Source of the DNA: Paguma larvata
Taxonomy: Eukaryota > Chordata > Mammalia > Carnivora > Viverridae
Assembly: GCA_030068075.1 (NCBI GenBank)
Contig: CM057826.1
Location: 110,401,746-110,465,745, forward strand
Length of the DNA stretch: 64,000 nt
Direction: 5' to 3'
Position 1 is the first letter of the stretch, and each line of letters opens with the position of its first letter. Below are positions 24,701 to 36,700 of the stretch, in pieces. A model generated the notes under the pieces. That model ran no database searches. It saw only the letters and a list, made by a program, of their open reading frames with translations, and was not told the origin of the DNA. Both the position numbers and the translations under genes were made by a program.

Positions 24701-27700
24701 TAAGGGCAATGAAGAGGATACACTGGTGCCTTATAAATAGGTAAGTAGATGCAAATTTCGCAATCACATAGGTCCCCTCAACCCCCTTCCCCAACTTGTT
24801 TTTAGGTTACTGTAGTTGTTATGCATTTTACGTCTACGAACATTGAAAACTCTACTATTGTTATAAATTTTACTCTAAAAGGCCATACATTTCGTGTTTT
24901 AAATAAAAGAAGGGGCAATGGTCTTTATGTTTACTCCATTATTTACCAATTCTACTCTTCTGTTTCATTCCTGAAGACCCAAATTTCCCTCTCATATAAT
25001 TTTCCTTCCACCTGAAAACCTTCTGTTAGCATTTCATTCAGGTCTGGTTAATTGGCAAAGGCTTCTTTTATCCCTCTTATACTCCATGTTATGCTATTTT
25101 TGCTGCATATAGAATTCTGGGTTGCCAGATTTTTTTCTTTCAGCATTTTCTGGCCTCCATGGTTTCTGGTGAAAGGTCTAAGGCCATTTGGAACTTTGTT
25201 CTCTTGTTTCCAGGACCTGACTCCACTTACACATGTTAGATCTTTGAGTATTATTCCACAGGTCCCTGAGGTTTTGTTCATTTTTTTTTTCAATTTCTTT
25301 TCCTACATGTTCTTCAGATTGGATAATTTCTGTTGATTTATATTCAAATTCAGTGACTCTTTCCTCTGTCATTCCCATTCTGCTATTGAGCCCATCCAGA
25401 AGACTTTTCAGATATTGTAATTTTCAGTTTTGAAATGTCTATTTTATTGTATTTATGGCTTCTATTTTAGTTTTATAGTTTCTATTATCTTTGTATAGAA
25501 AATGGTTTCTATTTTTCTATTCCTCAGCTGATATTTTCTATCTTTTCATTCAAGTATGTTTTTCTTTACCTCACGGAGAATAATCTATTCTATTCTGTTC
25601 ATATATTCTGTTACAGCTCTTTTAGCATCTTTGATAATTTCTATAACTGTCATTTTAGGTTTCTCATCTATTGATTTTATTTTCCTTTTACATATGTCCA
25701 GTAATCTTAAACTGTGTTCTGCACATTGTGGATTATATGTGGTATTAACTCTGGGCCCTGCAGAGAATGTTGCCATTTTTGTCTTCGTTAGGTTTATACC
25801 TTAAGTTTGGTCTTGCCTTTTGTGGGTGGTTTTTTGAGTCTCAGATCAGTTTCTTCATAATGATTTGGGTCTCTTCCTCACATATAGGGATCAGAATCCT
25901 GGCTGAGACCTAAATGGAGGCTCCAAATCTCTGCACAGTTCTCAAAGTCTTTGCTGAGCTGATGTCGCATGTCTCTGTCTCTCCCCTCCAGGACTTTCTC
26001 TACACACTTTGGCCACCCCAGGCTCCTTTCCCTGGCTCCTCCCACCAGATGGTTAACTTTCTATTGGAGTTTGGGCTGCTGGTGCTACTCCATGACTGGG
26101 GCCCATCCTCTAGGAGAAAAAAAGTGAGAAAAAAAAGTGAGAGAGAAAAAAAATTGAGAGAAAAGTGAATAACTCACCCTTGGGCAGGTTGCTCCTTCAA
26201 GTTTTGACTTCCTTACTTAGTTTCACTGCTTTTACTTATTATCCAGTTCTCAAGGGGTTTGTTTTTTTACAGTTTTGTTCAGAGTTTATGATTGTCATCA
26301 TTGGGAGAGGTAGGTTTTAGGTGGCTTAGGTCACCTGGTGTGCTTCATCGTTTTGTACTGATATGTATCAATCAAGTAAGAGTTATTGTCTTATAAGAAA
26401 TAAGATAGGGTTATATGTCAACTGTATTTCAATTAAAAAAATAAATAAGATAGGATACATTAAAAATTTTTTTAATGTCTATTTTTGGGAGACAGAGACA
26501 AAACATGAGCATGGAAGGAGGCAGAGAGAGAGAGGGAGACACAGAACCCAAAGCAGGCTCCAGTCTTCAAGCTGTCAGCACAGAGCCTGATGCAGGGCTC
26601 AAACCCACGAACCAGGAGATCATGACCTAAGCCAAAGTCAGAGGCTTAAGTGACTGAGCCCCCCAGGCACCCCTTGGTAGAATACATTTTAGAATGTGGC
26701 CATACAAATACGGTTTCTTTTGGCAGTTAAAGAGTTCTTGTAGTATAAGCTGGAGACTACTACTAAGGAACTTTCAGGTATCAGTGACCATTTCTTCGAG
26801 ATATAAGTAGTTGGGTGATATTTTTGGTTATAAATGATGGTGGCATCTGTCATATGGCTATCATAGGTTCAAGGATGTCTCCATAAGAGTTATGTGCTTT
26901 CCCCTTAGGTTTATTGCAGTATTATTTAAAATAACCAATTTAGCAAAGCAGCCCAAGTGTCCATTAAAAGATGAACACATATGTATATACACATATACAT
27001 ATCTATATATATGATGAAATATTATTTAGCCATAAAAAAGAAGGACATCTTGCCATTTATAACAGCATGTGATAGATATAATGTTAAGTGAAATAAGTCA
27101 ATCAGAGAAAGACAAGAGGGGAGGTGGGGGGGATGGGTGAAATAGGTGAAGGGGGTTAACAGTATATTTATTGGAGTACCTGGGTGGCTCAGTCGGTTAA
27201 GCATCCAACTTCAGCTCAGGTCATGACCTCACAGCTCATGAGTTTGAGCCCCATGTCAGGCTCTGTGCTGACAGCTCAGAGCCTGGAGCCTGCTTCAGAT
27301 TCTGTGTCTTCCTCTCTCTGCCCCTCCCCTGCTCATGCTCTGTCTCTCTGTCTCTCTCTCAAAAAATAAATAAACATTAAAAAAGTACACTTACTGTTAG
27401 GAGTGCTGAGTAATGTCTAGAAATGTCAAATCACTATATTATAGACCTGAAACTAATATAACACTGTATGTTAACTACACTAGAATTAAACAAATAAACG
27501 AAATGGTCAGATAATATCAATGAAAAAAATTATGTGCTTTAAATTTTTAGTGATTTATTAGAGAAGATAGATGTGTGGTAATATCTTAGAGAAGATAGAT
27601 GGTAGATGAAACTTGCAAGTTCTCTAAATAACTCTAAATAAATATATTTGAGTGTAAATAGTAAGCATTATTACTTCCTAGACTGTGAATCTTGACACAG

Positions 27701-30700
27701 AGTTGTAGTTTTTGTTTTTGAGCTTATAATGATCTGCTTGCATAGGTGATTCTATTTTCCAGCTGACTATGGGAAAGGTATTAAATTTGTTCATCTATTA
27801 AAAAGTTGTTTATTTGAAAATTATTTTTATTCAGCTGAGTAATTACCCTAATATGAACTTCTTTTCTTATAGATCTGAATATTCTAGATTGGAACTTTCA
27901 AAATCTTGTTGCTATAGCCCTTGGATCCTCTGTGTACATCTGGAATGGGGAGGACCACAATAAGATTGAAAATATAGACTTAACTGTCAGTTGTAACTAT
28001 GTATCTTCTGTGTCCTGGATAAAAGAGGGAACCTGCCTGGCAGTTGGCACCAGCGAGGGAGAAGTACAAGTAATGGACCCGTTTTTTTCCTCCAAATGTG
28101 CTCTGTGTAATTGCTAGATGCCTAAAATTGACACTTAATAGTAAATTAAGACACAACAGAGAAACTATATTAGTTGTGGCAATTGAAACTATGGAGAGTG
28201 GAGCACCTAGATGCCTCAGTTGGGTAAGCACTAGACTCTTCATTTTGGCTCAGGTCATGATCTCATGGTTCATGAGATGGAGCCCCACGTGGGGCTCTGC
28301 GTTGACAGCACGGAGCCTGCTTGGGATTCTCTGTCTCCCTGCCCCTCCCCCGCTCACGCGTACTCACTCCCTCTCTCGCTCAAAATAAATAAATAAATAA
28401 ACTTGAAAAGAGAAACTACGGAGAGTGAGAGAATATGTCATTCTGGTTCTTTTATGAATGTCCTTTAGTGAGGACTTAAGGATACTCTAGATCATGACCT
28501 GAGCTGAAATCAAGAGTTGGATGCTTAACTACCCAGCCAACGCTTTATTTACCTTTTTAAAAATGTTTTCTCTCTTTTTTCAAATTAAACTTGGGTTTGT
28601 AGACACCCCAGTATGAGGACTTTGGAGAGAGGAAGACAACCTTCAGCTTTTCTTTCTCCCCTCAAGCCATGATCAGGAGTAGGGTTACTTAAAACAAGTG
28701 AACTCTTTCTCTGATAGGCTCTCTGAAGTGGAATTTACCCAGTTTCAATCTATTTAATTTCTCTTGTATTATTATTTAAAAATTTTTTTAAATGTTTATT
28801 TATTTTTGATAGAGCACAAGTAGGAGAGGGGCAGAGAGAGAGGGAGACACAGAATCTGAATCAGGCTCTAGGCTCTGAGCTGTCAGCACAGCTGAGATCA
28901 TGACAAGAGCCAAAGTCGGCTGCTCAACCAACTGAGCCACCCAGGCTTCCCTCATGTATCATTATTATTAACAATAATGTAAACAATGTTGCTCATGTGT
29001 TCAGTGACTTTGGAGGGCCACAGATGGCACTCACTGCTTTCTCACCTCTGCAGTGACACTGGATGCCGTGAAAGTTATATCATGATTTCTTCTTATACCA
29101 AAGTTCTCTTTCTCATATGGGTCAGAATATCATTTATAGTGGCAGAAAAGGAGTTTCTTAGCTTGTCAGTGGATTTCCAGATATGAAATTCCCAGAATTT
29201 AGAAGAAACTAAAAGTATGAAAGCCATTTTCAACATGTGACTGCCCGTTGAATTCACCTGGGGAGCTTTATAATAAATGCCTTATCCACAGACTCGACCT
29301 CCATCATTAAATCAGAATGACTAGCATCCATATATGCTCCCTAGGTGCTGGAATATACAGGCGGTGTTGAGAAATGCTGCCCAGGGTTAAAGGTGCTGAC
29401 TGAGCTTTCCCTTAGTACAAGGACTGCTCTATCAACATTAACTGGCTATCAGGCCTTTGAGAAGATAGTGGGCTGTGAAAAAGTCAATGTTACATAATTC
29501 TGCTCGTTAATTTTTTCTTTTTCTTTTCTTCTTTTTTTTTTTTTTTTAGCTATGGGATGTGGTAACTAAAAAGCGGCTGAGAAATATGCTAGGTCATTTG
29601 TCAGTGGTTGGGGCTCTGAGCTGGAATCACTATGTTCTTACCAGGTAAGAAGCATCTTATTGCAACCAATTATATTTCTATCATCAAGGGCTATGGGGCT
29701 GAGTGAACAGAACTATAACATTTGAAACCAAAACCAAAACAAACCAAAACGAGACAGGCTATTAGTTAGTAGCAGTTACGACCCTACCTTCTCAGATATT
29801 CTGATCTTCTGGCGATGTGAGTGGCCCAGTGGCCACAGGTACCATGGTGGCTATGTGCCTACACCATATGTAGTACTAGAAAGTGAGACTCAGGATTCAC
29901 TACACGATTCAGATAAAATGTAAAACTTGGTTTAAGCAAAGTTTCTCTGTGCCAAGTAATCCCTACTAGAGGGATATTTTGTTGAAATCAAGTATTTATT
30001 CCTATCAGGATCAGTAATCTGTAATGTTAAGCTTTCTGCGGTCCATATCCAGTTCACAGACCCACAGACGTCAGAGCAGGAAGGCGCCTCACAGATGAGC
30101 CAGTTCCGTGGTTCTCAGACTTGAGCATGCACCAGCATCACCCGAAGGGCTTCTTAAAGCCCAGATGGCTGGCCTCTGGGAATTTCTGATTCAGTAGGTC
30201 TGAAGGTGTGCTTATAATTTGCATTTCTAATTTCCAAAGAGATGCTGATGCTTTATCATTTTTGAGAACTACTGGTTGAATCTAACTACTTCTTTTTAAC
30301 CAGAAAAGTTAGGTGACTTGTCTCAATGGTCCGACATCATTGATCTAAATACATATTGCTTTTAATAATTGCCATTCATCTTTATACTGTAGTTTTTATT
30401 GACGTTTATTTTTGAGAGGCGGTGGTAGAGAGGGTAGAGAGAGAGGGAGACAGAGGCTCTGAAGCAGGCTCTGTCCTGATAGCTGAGAGCCCAATGTCGG
30501 GCTCAAACTCAAGAATCGCGAGGTCATGACCTGAGCCAAAGTCAGACGTTTAACTGACTGAGCCACCCAGGCACCCCTATACTGTAGTTCTTAAGATAGG
30601 TTTAAATTAAATAAATTCCAAAGTCTTTTTACAATTTAAGTGGCTAAGATATAAATTTGAGATTTTAATACCTTGTGATTATAGACCCAACTTAAAAACA

Positions 30701-33700
30701 CTTAAACAAAATACCATATAAAAGGCTATTCATTTACTTTGAGAAGTTGTTGCGAGGTCACTTTTGTATTTGAATTCCTCTCACAGTCTGCATAGTTTAA
30801 GTCTAGTTTTATTATCCATGAGGAAAATGAACAGATCCTTTTCTTATATTAATAGCAGTGAACGTTTTTGGAGTACCCTGTGCCAGGCATTATACTCGTT
30901 ATGTGTGTAATTGTGTTTTGATTCCTGAAATAATGCTATAAAGTATTTTCTAACTGACCTCCCCCTTTTCTTAATGAAGAAACTAAGACACTAGCCTGAG
31001 GTCACATGGTTAGTAAAAGGGGCAGAATCAGACTTTGAACCCAGGTTGTCTGGCCACAGAGTCCATATTGTTCATCAGAATGCTATTCAGTGTGGTGTCT
31101 GAATCGTTTTTAAATATGATATTGTACTTTGAGAAATTTCAGAAATAAGTGAAGGTAGTTATTCACTTGCTCCTTGGAGGAGATTAAATTCATTCAGAAA
31201 GCGTTCATTAACTTTGATAGAGTGATAGGATCTTTACCATTATTTGGATCCAAATCACTAAGAGTGAGTAGACATTATCCACTGATTTTGAATCACATTG
31301 CAGTTTTCTGTGATATTCAGATAGTTTTATACCCTTTTTAGATATTAGTAGCATTAACAAAACTAATGAATTTGTAGCTTAATAGAGGACATAATACATT
31401 TCTATGTCTGACATCTTACTATAAATATGTATTTACTTAAATATATTTAGTATCTATACTAAAACCATTTCACTGGGCTAAAAGGAAATATTCTGAATTC
31501 CAGGAAGGTACTAATTCCTAGGTTTGGTACATAAACTCCTCCCCCCAAAAATGTGGTAATCTTTTACATTTATCTTTTACATAGCTGCCTGCAGCATAGT
31601 AAAGCCATTAGAAATATCTATCAGGGTGCCTGGGTGGCTCAGTCAGTTGAGCGTCTGACTTCTGCCCTGGTCAGGAGCTTGTGGTTTGTGAGTTCGAGCC
31701 CCGCATCGGGCTCTGTGCTGACAGCTCGGAGCCCGGAGCCTGCTTCGGATTCTGTCTCCCTCTCTCTGTACCCCTCTCCCCCACTCACACTCTTTGTGTT
31801 TCTCTCTCTCAAAACTAAATAAAAATTAAAAAATATCTATCAAAGGATATTTTCTTGATATCCAGATTTGAAACTCTGCCACACAATTTTTTTTCACTTG
31901 TGAAAACAATCACCCTGGCAGAATACTCTATCCTTATTAACCCAAAGAATGTTCAAAACCTGTGTTGAGAATCTGCCCTGAGGGGTCTCTTGGTAGTGTG
32001 AACTATGCTTTCCTTCATGTTTTCAAAAGCTTATTAGCAAGAGAGTTCAAGTTTTCTGTCCTTTACCTCCATGCAGCGGGTCGAGGCTGGGCCGTGTTTA
32101 TCATCACGATGTTCGGGTGGCCCAGCACCACATTGGAACGCTTCACCACCAACAAGCCGTGTGTGCTCTGAAGTGGTCGCCTGACGGCAGGCTGCTTGCC
32201 AGTGGCTGTAGTGACGGACTGCTGACTATCTGGCCTGGTGACCCGGCTGCAAAAGCACAGGTTCAACCACTGAAAGTTATACCCCAACCTACAGCAGTCA
32301 AGGTAAGAGAGCCAATTGCTTTCCAAGTTGGTCTCTACTCCGAGATCACTGAGTATCCTTCGCACCTGAGAACAAAGCCATTAAGCCAATGTATTGAGAT
32401 TTTCCTCGGCCAGAATTTGTTTTGGATTTTGCCATCACTCTTCTCAAAGACATCCTATTTATATCTCTCATGTATCAGATTTTGTGGTTTGTAAGTGACT
32501 GAAACCAGAGTTAATCTTGAGCTTCCACAAAAGGTAAATATATTTTCTCGTACAACTGAGGAGTCCTGGGTACCTGCAGCTGTTTCAAATATTGTCTGGA
32601 TCTAGGGCCTTAAATCATGTCATTAGAGTTCTGTCTCTGGCTCTTGGCTCTGCCCGTGTCTGCTTCATTTCATTCTTTATTCAGAGTCCATTCTGTGGGC
32701 AAGATGGCTCTTATCAGCTTTTAATTCAGATTCTCCCAGATGGGAACTGATGAAGAAACTACCGTTCCCTGTAACTCTGGTAGAAAAGTACCAGGCAGGT
32801 CTCTGGTGTGAACACCTTCTCAACAGATAATTTCGGCCCAAGAGATGGGTATACTGACTGGTGAGGCATGAGTCCTGAGCTCACACCCGTGAAAGAAAAC
32901 CCATTACCAGGAGGAGGAGGAAGGGTGCTTCACACTACCAATATTCCACCATGCTCGGCATAATATATATTTTTTTATTTCTCTGTATTTTGAAGTATTA
33001 TTTCTAGTAAAAAAAATATCCATACTTTCATTCCTTTGGTGACATAGGCATATGTGTTGGCCCCAATCTAGTCCCAGGAAATTTATCATTCATAGAGCAA
33101 AGAAATGGTTCTACTTGATTAACTATGAGCAAATTTACTGGAACGAGAACTTAAAAAGTTATCATGGAGTTTCCTGATAGAACGTGTAAGATACAGTACC
33201 CGCTGCTAAGGAATAGTGGTGGCCCAATACTCTGGCTTATGGATTCTAATATCCACAGAACATTAAGAATGATTTTAGGTCCAAATGGCCATTATTAGTG
33301 ATTTGAAAAAAAATCTAGGGGAAATGTATATAAAATATTCTGTCGGCAAACAGAATATAAAACAAAATAAAGCAAAATGGAACCAACACGTGAAAAAACC
33401 CAAGCCAAGCCGTGTTGGCTAACAAGTTACTTTTTTATACGCCTTGTTGTCAGAAATACAATGAATTCAACCAAGAGTTTCTGAAACCTGAGCAAGCCAA
33501 GCTTGTGGCAGACCATACTGGGACGGATCTACAAATAAGGATATACAGATAAATAGGACTGACATATTTCTTAGAATGTCCTTTAAAATGACAGTTGCTC
33601 ATCATTTCAATTATCCGTATAAATGTGAAACACTAAATCTTATTTTTCAGAATTAACTATAGTAATTTATAAGTAAGTAAATCGAAGGCAATTTTATTTA

Positions 33701-36700
33701 TGAAACGTATAAGGAGCTGAAATGCACGAGGACTTTTGAGTTGCCGGCAATCAGGCGTGGCTCCGTTTTGTCTTTTCTTCTCTGAACTAGAACCTAAAGA
33801 CCCAGGGAGACAAACGAGAGAAAGGCTGCGTTTCATGACCAGATTCTAGGGACACATGTCAACTACTCCTGCAGTGGGTTTTTGCCCCATAGGACATGTT
33901 GAGTGTAGTTTTTGGAACATATTATTGGGTGATTTTTCTTTGTTTTAAAATATCTGCAATTGTTATCCAAATTTGAGGAAGGCACCTAGTAGGTGATCTC
34001 TAGTTCCTTAGATTCCCAGTGCTCCTGCTGGGGGTGGGGGCGGGGGTCCAGGAGAGCTGTGGTGCCGGACTTCTGGCACTTCTGCTTACCTGAGCGTGGC
34101 ACATTCCCACACTCACTTTCTCCAAGGCTGACCTGCATGTGTGCTTATTTGAACTTTAAAGGCCGTGGATTGGTGTCCCTGGCAGTCTGCAGTCCTTGCT
34201 GTTGGAGGCGGAATGAAGGATGGACACTTACATATCTTGGACATAAATACTGGGCAAACCATCCAGACCCCAAGCACGAACTCACAGGTAAACGTCTCTG
34301 CTGGAGTTCACCTTCACTCTGATCTTCTAGAACCTTGAGAAAATCATTCATGAGAGCGCCGAGGACCCAAATACAACTGTATGTACTTGCTGAGTCTATA
34401 GGGATTTCAGTTCTTGAGAGTTTCTCTTTGTAAAACCTTTATCTGTGAGTCAAAACTTAATTTGTGTATCCTTTCCTGCCCCCCCCACACCCCCAGCTTT
34501 TTTCCACATTTCCCGTTTTTCTCAGCACTGCTTTGACTGTGTGCCAGTCTAGCTAAATTTGTGGGTTCATTGCAGCTAAGCCTATTTGTATATTTAGTCC
34601 TTTGTTGCCCGGGATAATCTGTCCTGGAACCAATGGCATTCCTCTAACACCCTAACCCCAGCTGTGGACTGGAGGATGCACGTGGACAGAGCACGCCACC
34701 TAGAATCAGTTTGAAATAGATTCGTAATGAATCAGACATTGCCATAATTCTGTGTTTTGGGGGCCATTATTACAGATATGTTCCCTAATCTGGCTACCTA
34801 AGACAAAGGAGATTGCAAGTGGCCAAGGGACTCCTAAGAACGACGTGACCGTGTGGGCCTGTCCGGGTCTGGCCAGGTCAGGTGGATTTTTCGGTAAGTA
34901 AATAGGTGAATAAAATGCCATGAATCTACAGTTAAGGGAGATGTCATTGGCAGGAAAAGCCCCAAATGAAAGATTTTTTTCCTCTGGCTCTTTTAAGTGG
35001 ATATTTTGTCAGAAGAGAAAGGCCTACACCCACTCCACCTCAGGGCATGTATAGATGAGTGTTTCTGAATTTGACTAAGATTTTTCACCACTCAAAACTG
35101 TCCTGTCTTCTCCTTCTCGCATACCTGTGTGGATGAAACGGTGATGATTAGGGACAGTTTCTAAACTGTGTTCTTGAACTCTGGAGTTGGTATCCTAAGT
35201 CATCTCACCTTACTTGGCAGAAAAAACAGCAGGGCTGGAGTGTGTGGGACATAAGGGAAGGTGAAAAGCATGAGATGTTGTTCTCTGAGGGGAGACCACC
35301 TACGATCAAGAGGCTCTGGTACTCCCCTGCCCCTTCAAGGCAAAAAACGGTTCTTTCTCAGTGCAGTTCTATAAACATTTACAGGGTGTTTCTTGAGAGG
35401 AAGATCCCATGAGGGGGAGCAAGACTCAGGCCTTGTCCTCAAGGGTCTTAAATCTTCTCGAACAATCTGGCATGTTCAAGGGGGCTCATGGGTGAATAGC
35501 TATCCCCTTCTACCCAGTCCTGGGAAATATGAAGATAGAAATGATGGTTGATGATGGAACAAAGTGTGGCATCCAATCTGTTGCAGGCTTCTGATAACAT
35601 ATCCTGTCTTCTTCCTCTTCACATGCAACTTGTGTCCTGGTCAGTACCTGGGATTTATTTATATTGTTTACTTAATGTGTGTCTAGGATGTGTGAGGCAC
35701 TTTTTGGGGGTGTTGGGAATATACATGTAAACAAGACAGACATTATCTTTGTCCTTGTGGAGCCTAAACTTTTGTGGGAAGAAACAGATAAAACCCCAAA
35801 TATATACTATAGACAGTAGTAATACTTTGACCTTTTTTGCAAATTCTGATAATGTTATTTGGCAACAAAAAAACCCACCCTTCACGGAAAAACTTCCTGT
35901 TCCTGCTTGTCAGTCTGACTGGAACTCTGATTGACCTCAGAATGACCTTTATATCTTTATACCGTGTGATTTGGTGAATAAAAATGTAGGCAGTTCTTGA
36001 TAGAGCTACTTGGGGGGCCAGCCATGAGTGTAGATGGACATGAGTTGATCTTTCGCAGAAATTAAATCATACGACATGCAATTCACGGGATGTTTTCTGA
36101 TTAGAGAAATATTTTAAATCAAGCCTTAAACTTGATTCTTTACAAAACTACAATTCCAGTAGCTAATTTAGATCCTTCGGCTAGGTTGGGACATCTGATA
36201 GCTACTGGAGTAAATTTACTGATACTTGGGACACCTGGGTGGCTCAGTTGGTTGAACGTCTGATTCTTGATTTTGGCTCAGGTCCTGATCTCAGGGTCTT
36301 GGGATCAAGCCCTGCATCTGGGCTCTGCACTGAGCATGGAGCCTGCTTGGGATTCTCTCTCTCTCTCTCTCTCTCTCTCCCTCTCTCTCCCTCCCTCTCT
36401 CCCTCTGCCCCTCTCCACTGCTCATGCTCTGTCTCTCCTTCTAAATAAATTTAAAAAAAATTAAAAAATAAGCTATAAATTCTTTAGCATCTTTAGTGAT
36501 GCTTTGTGAATCTTTTCATTGATATTAGAATTCCAAAGAGTACATTTAACCTTTTCTCCTCTTAACATGTTTATGGTTGGAGAAGATACAGTTACCTTTG
36601 AGGTCTTAGACACTAATTCTCATCTCTGACGTGGTAGTATCTTCCACATGCAATATTTCTCAAAAATGTTCAGCAGGGTGGGTGTTACACAAATATACGT

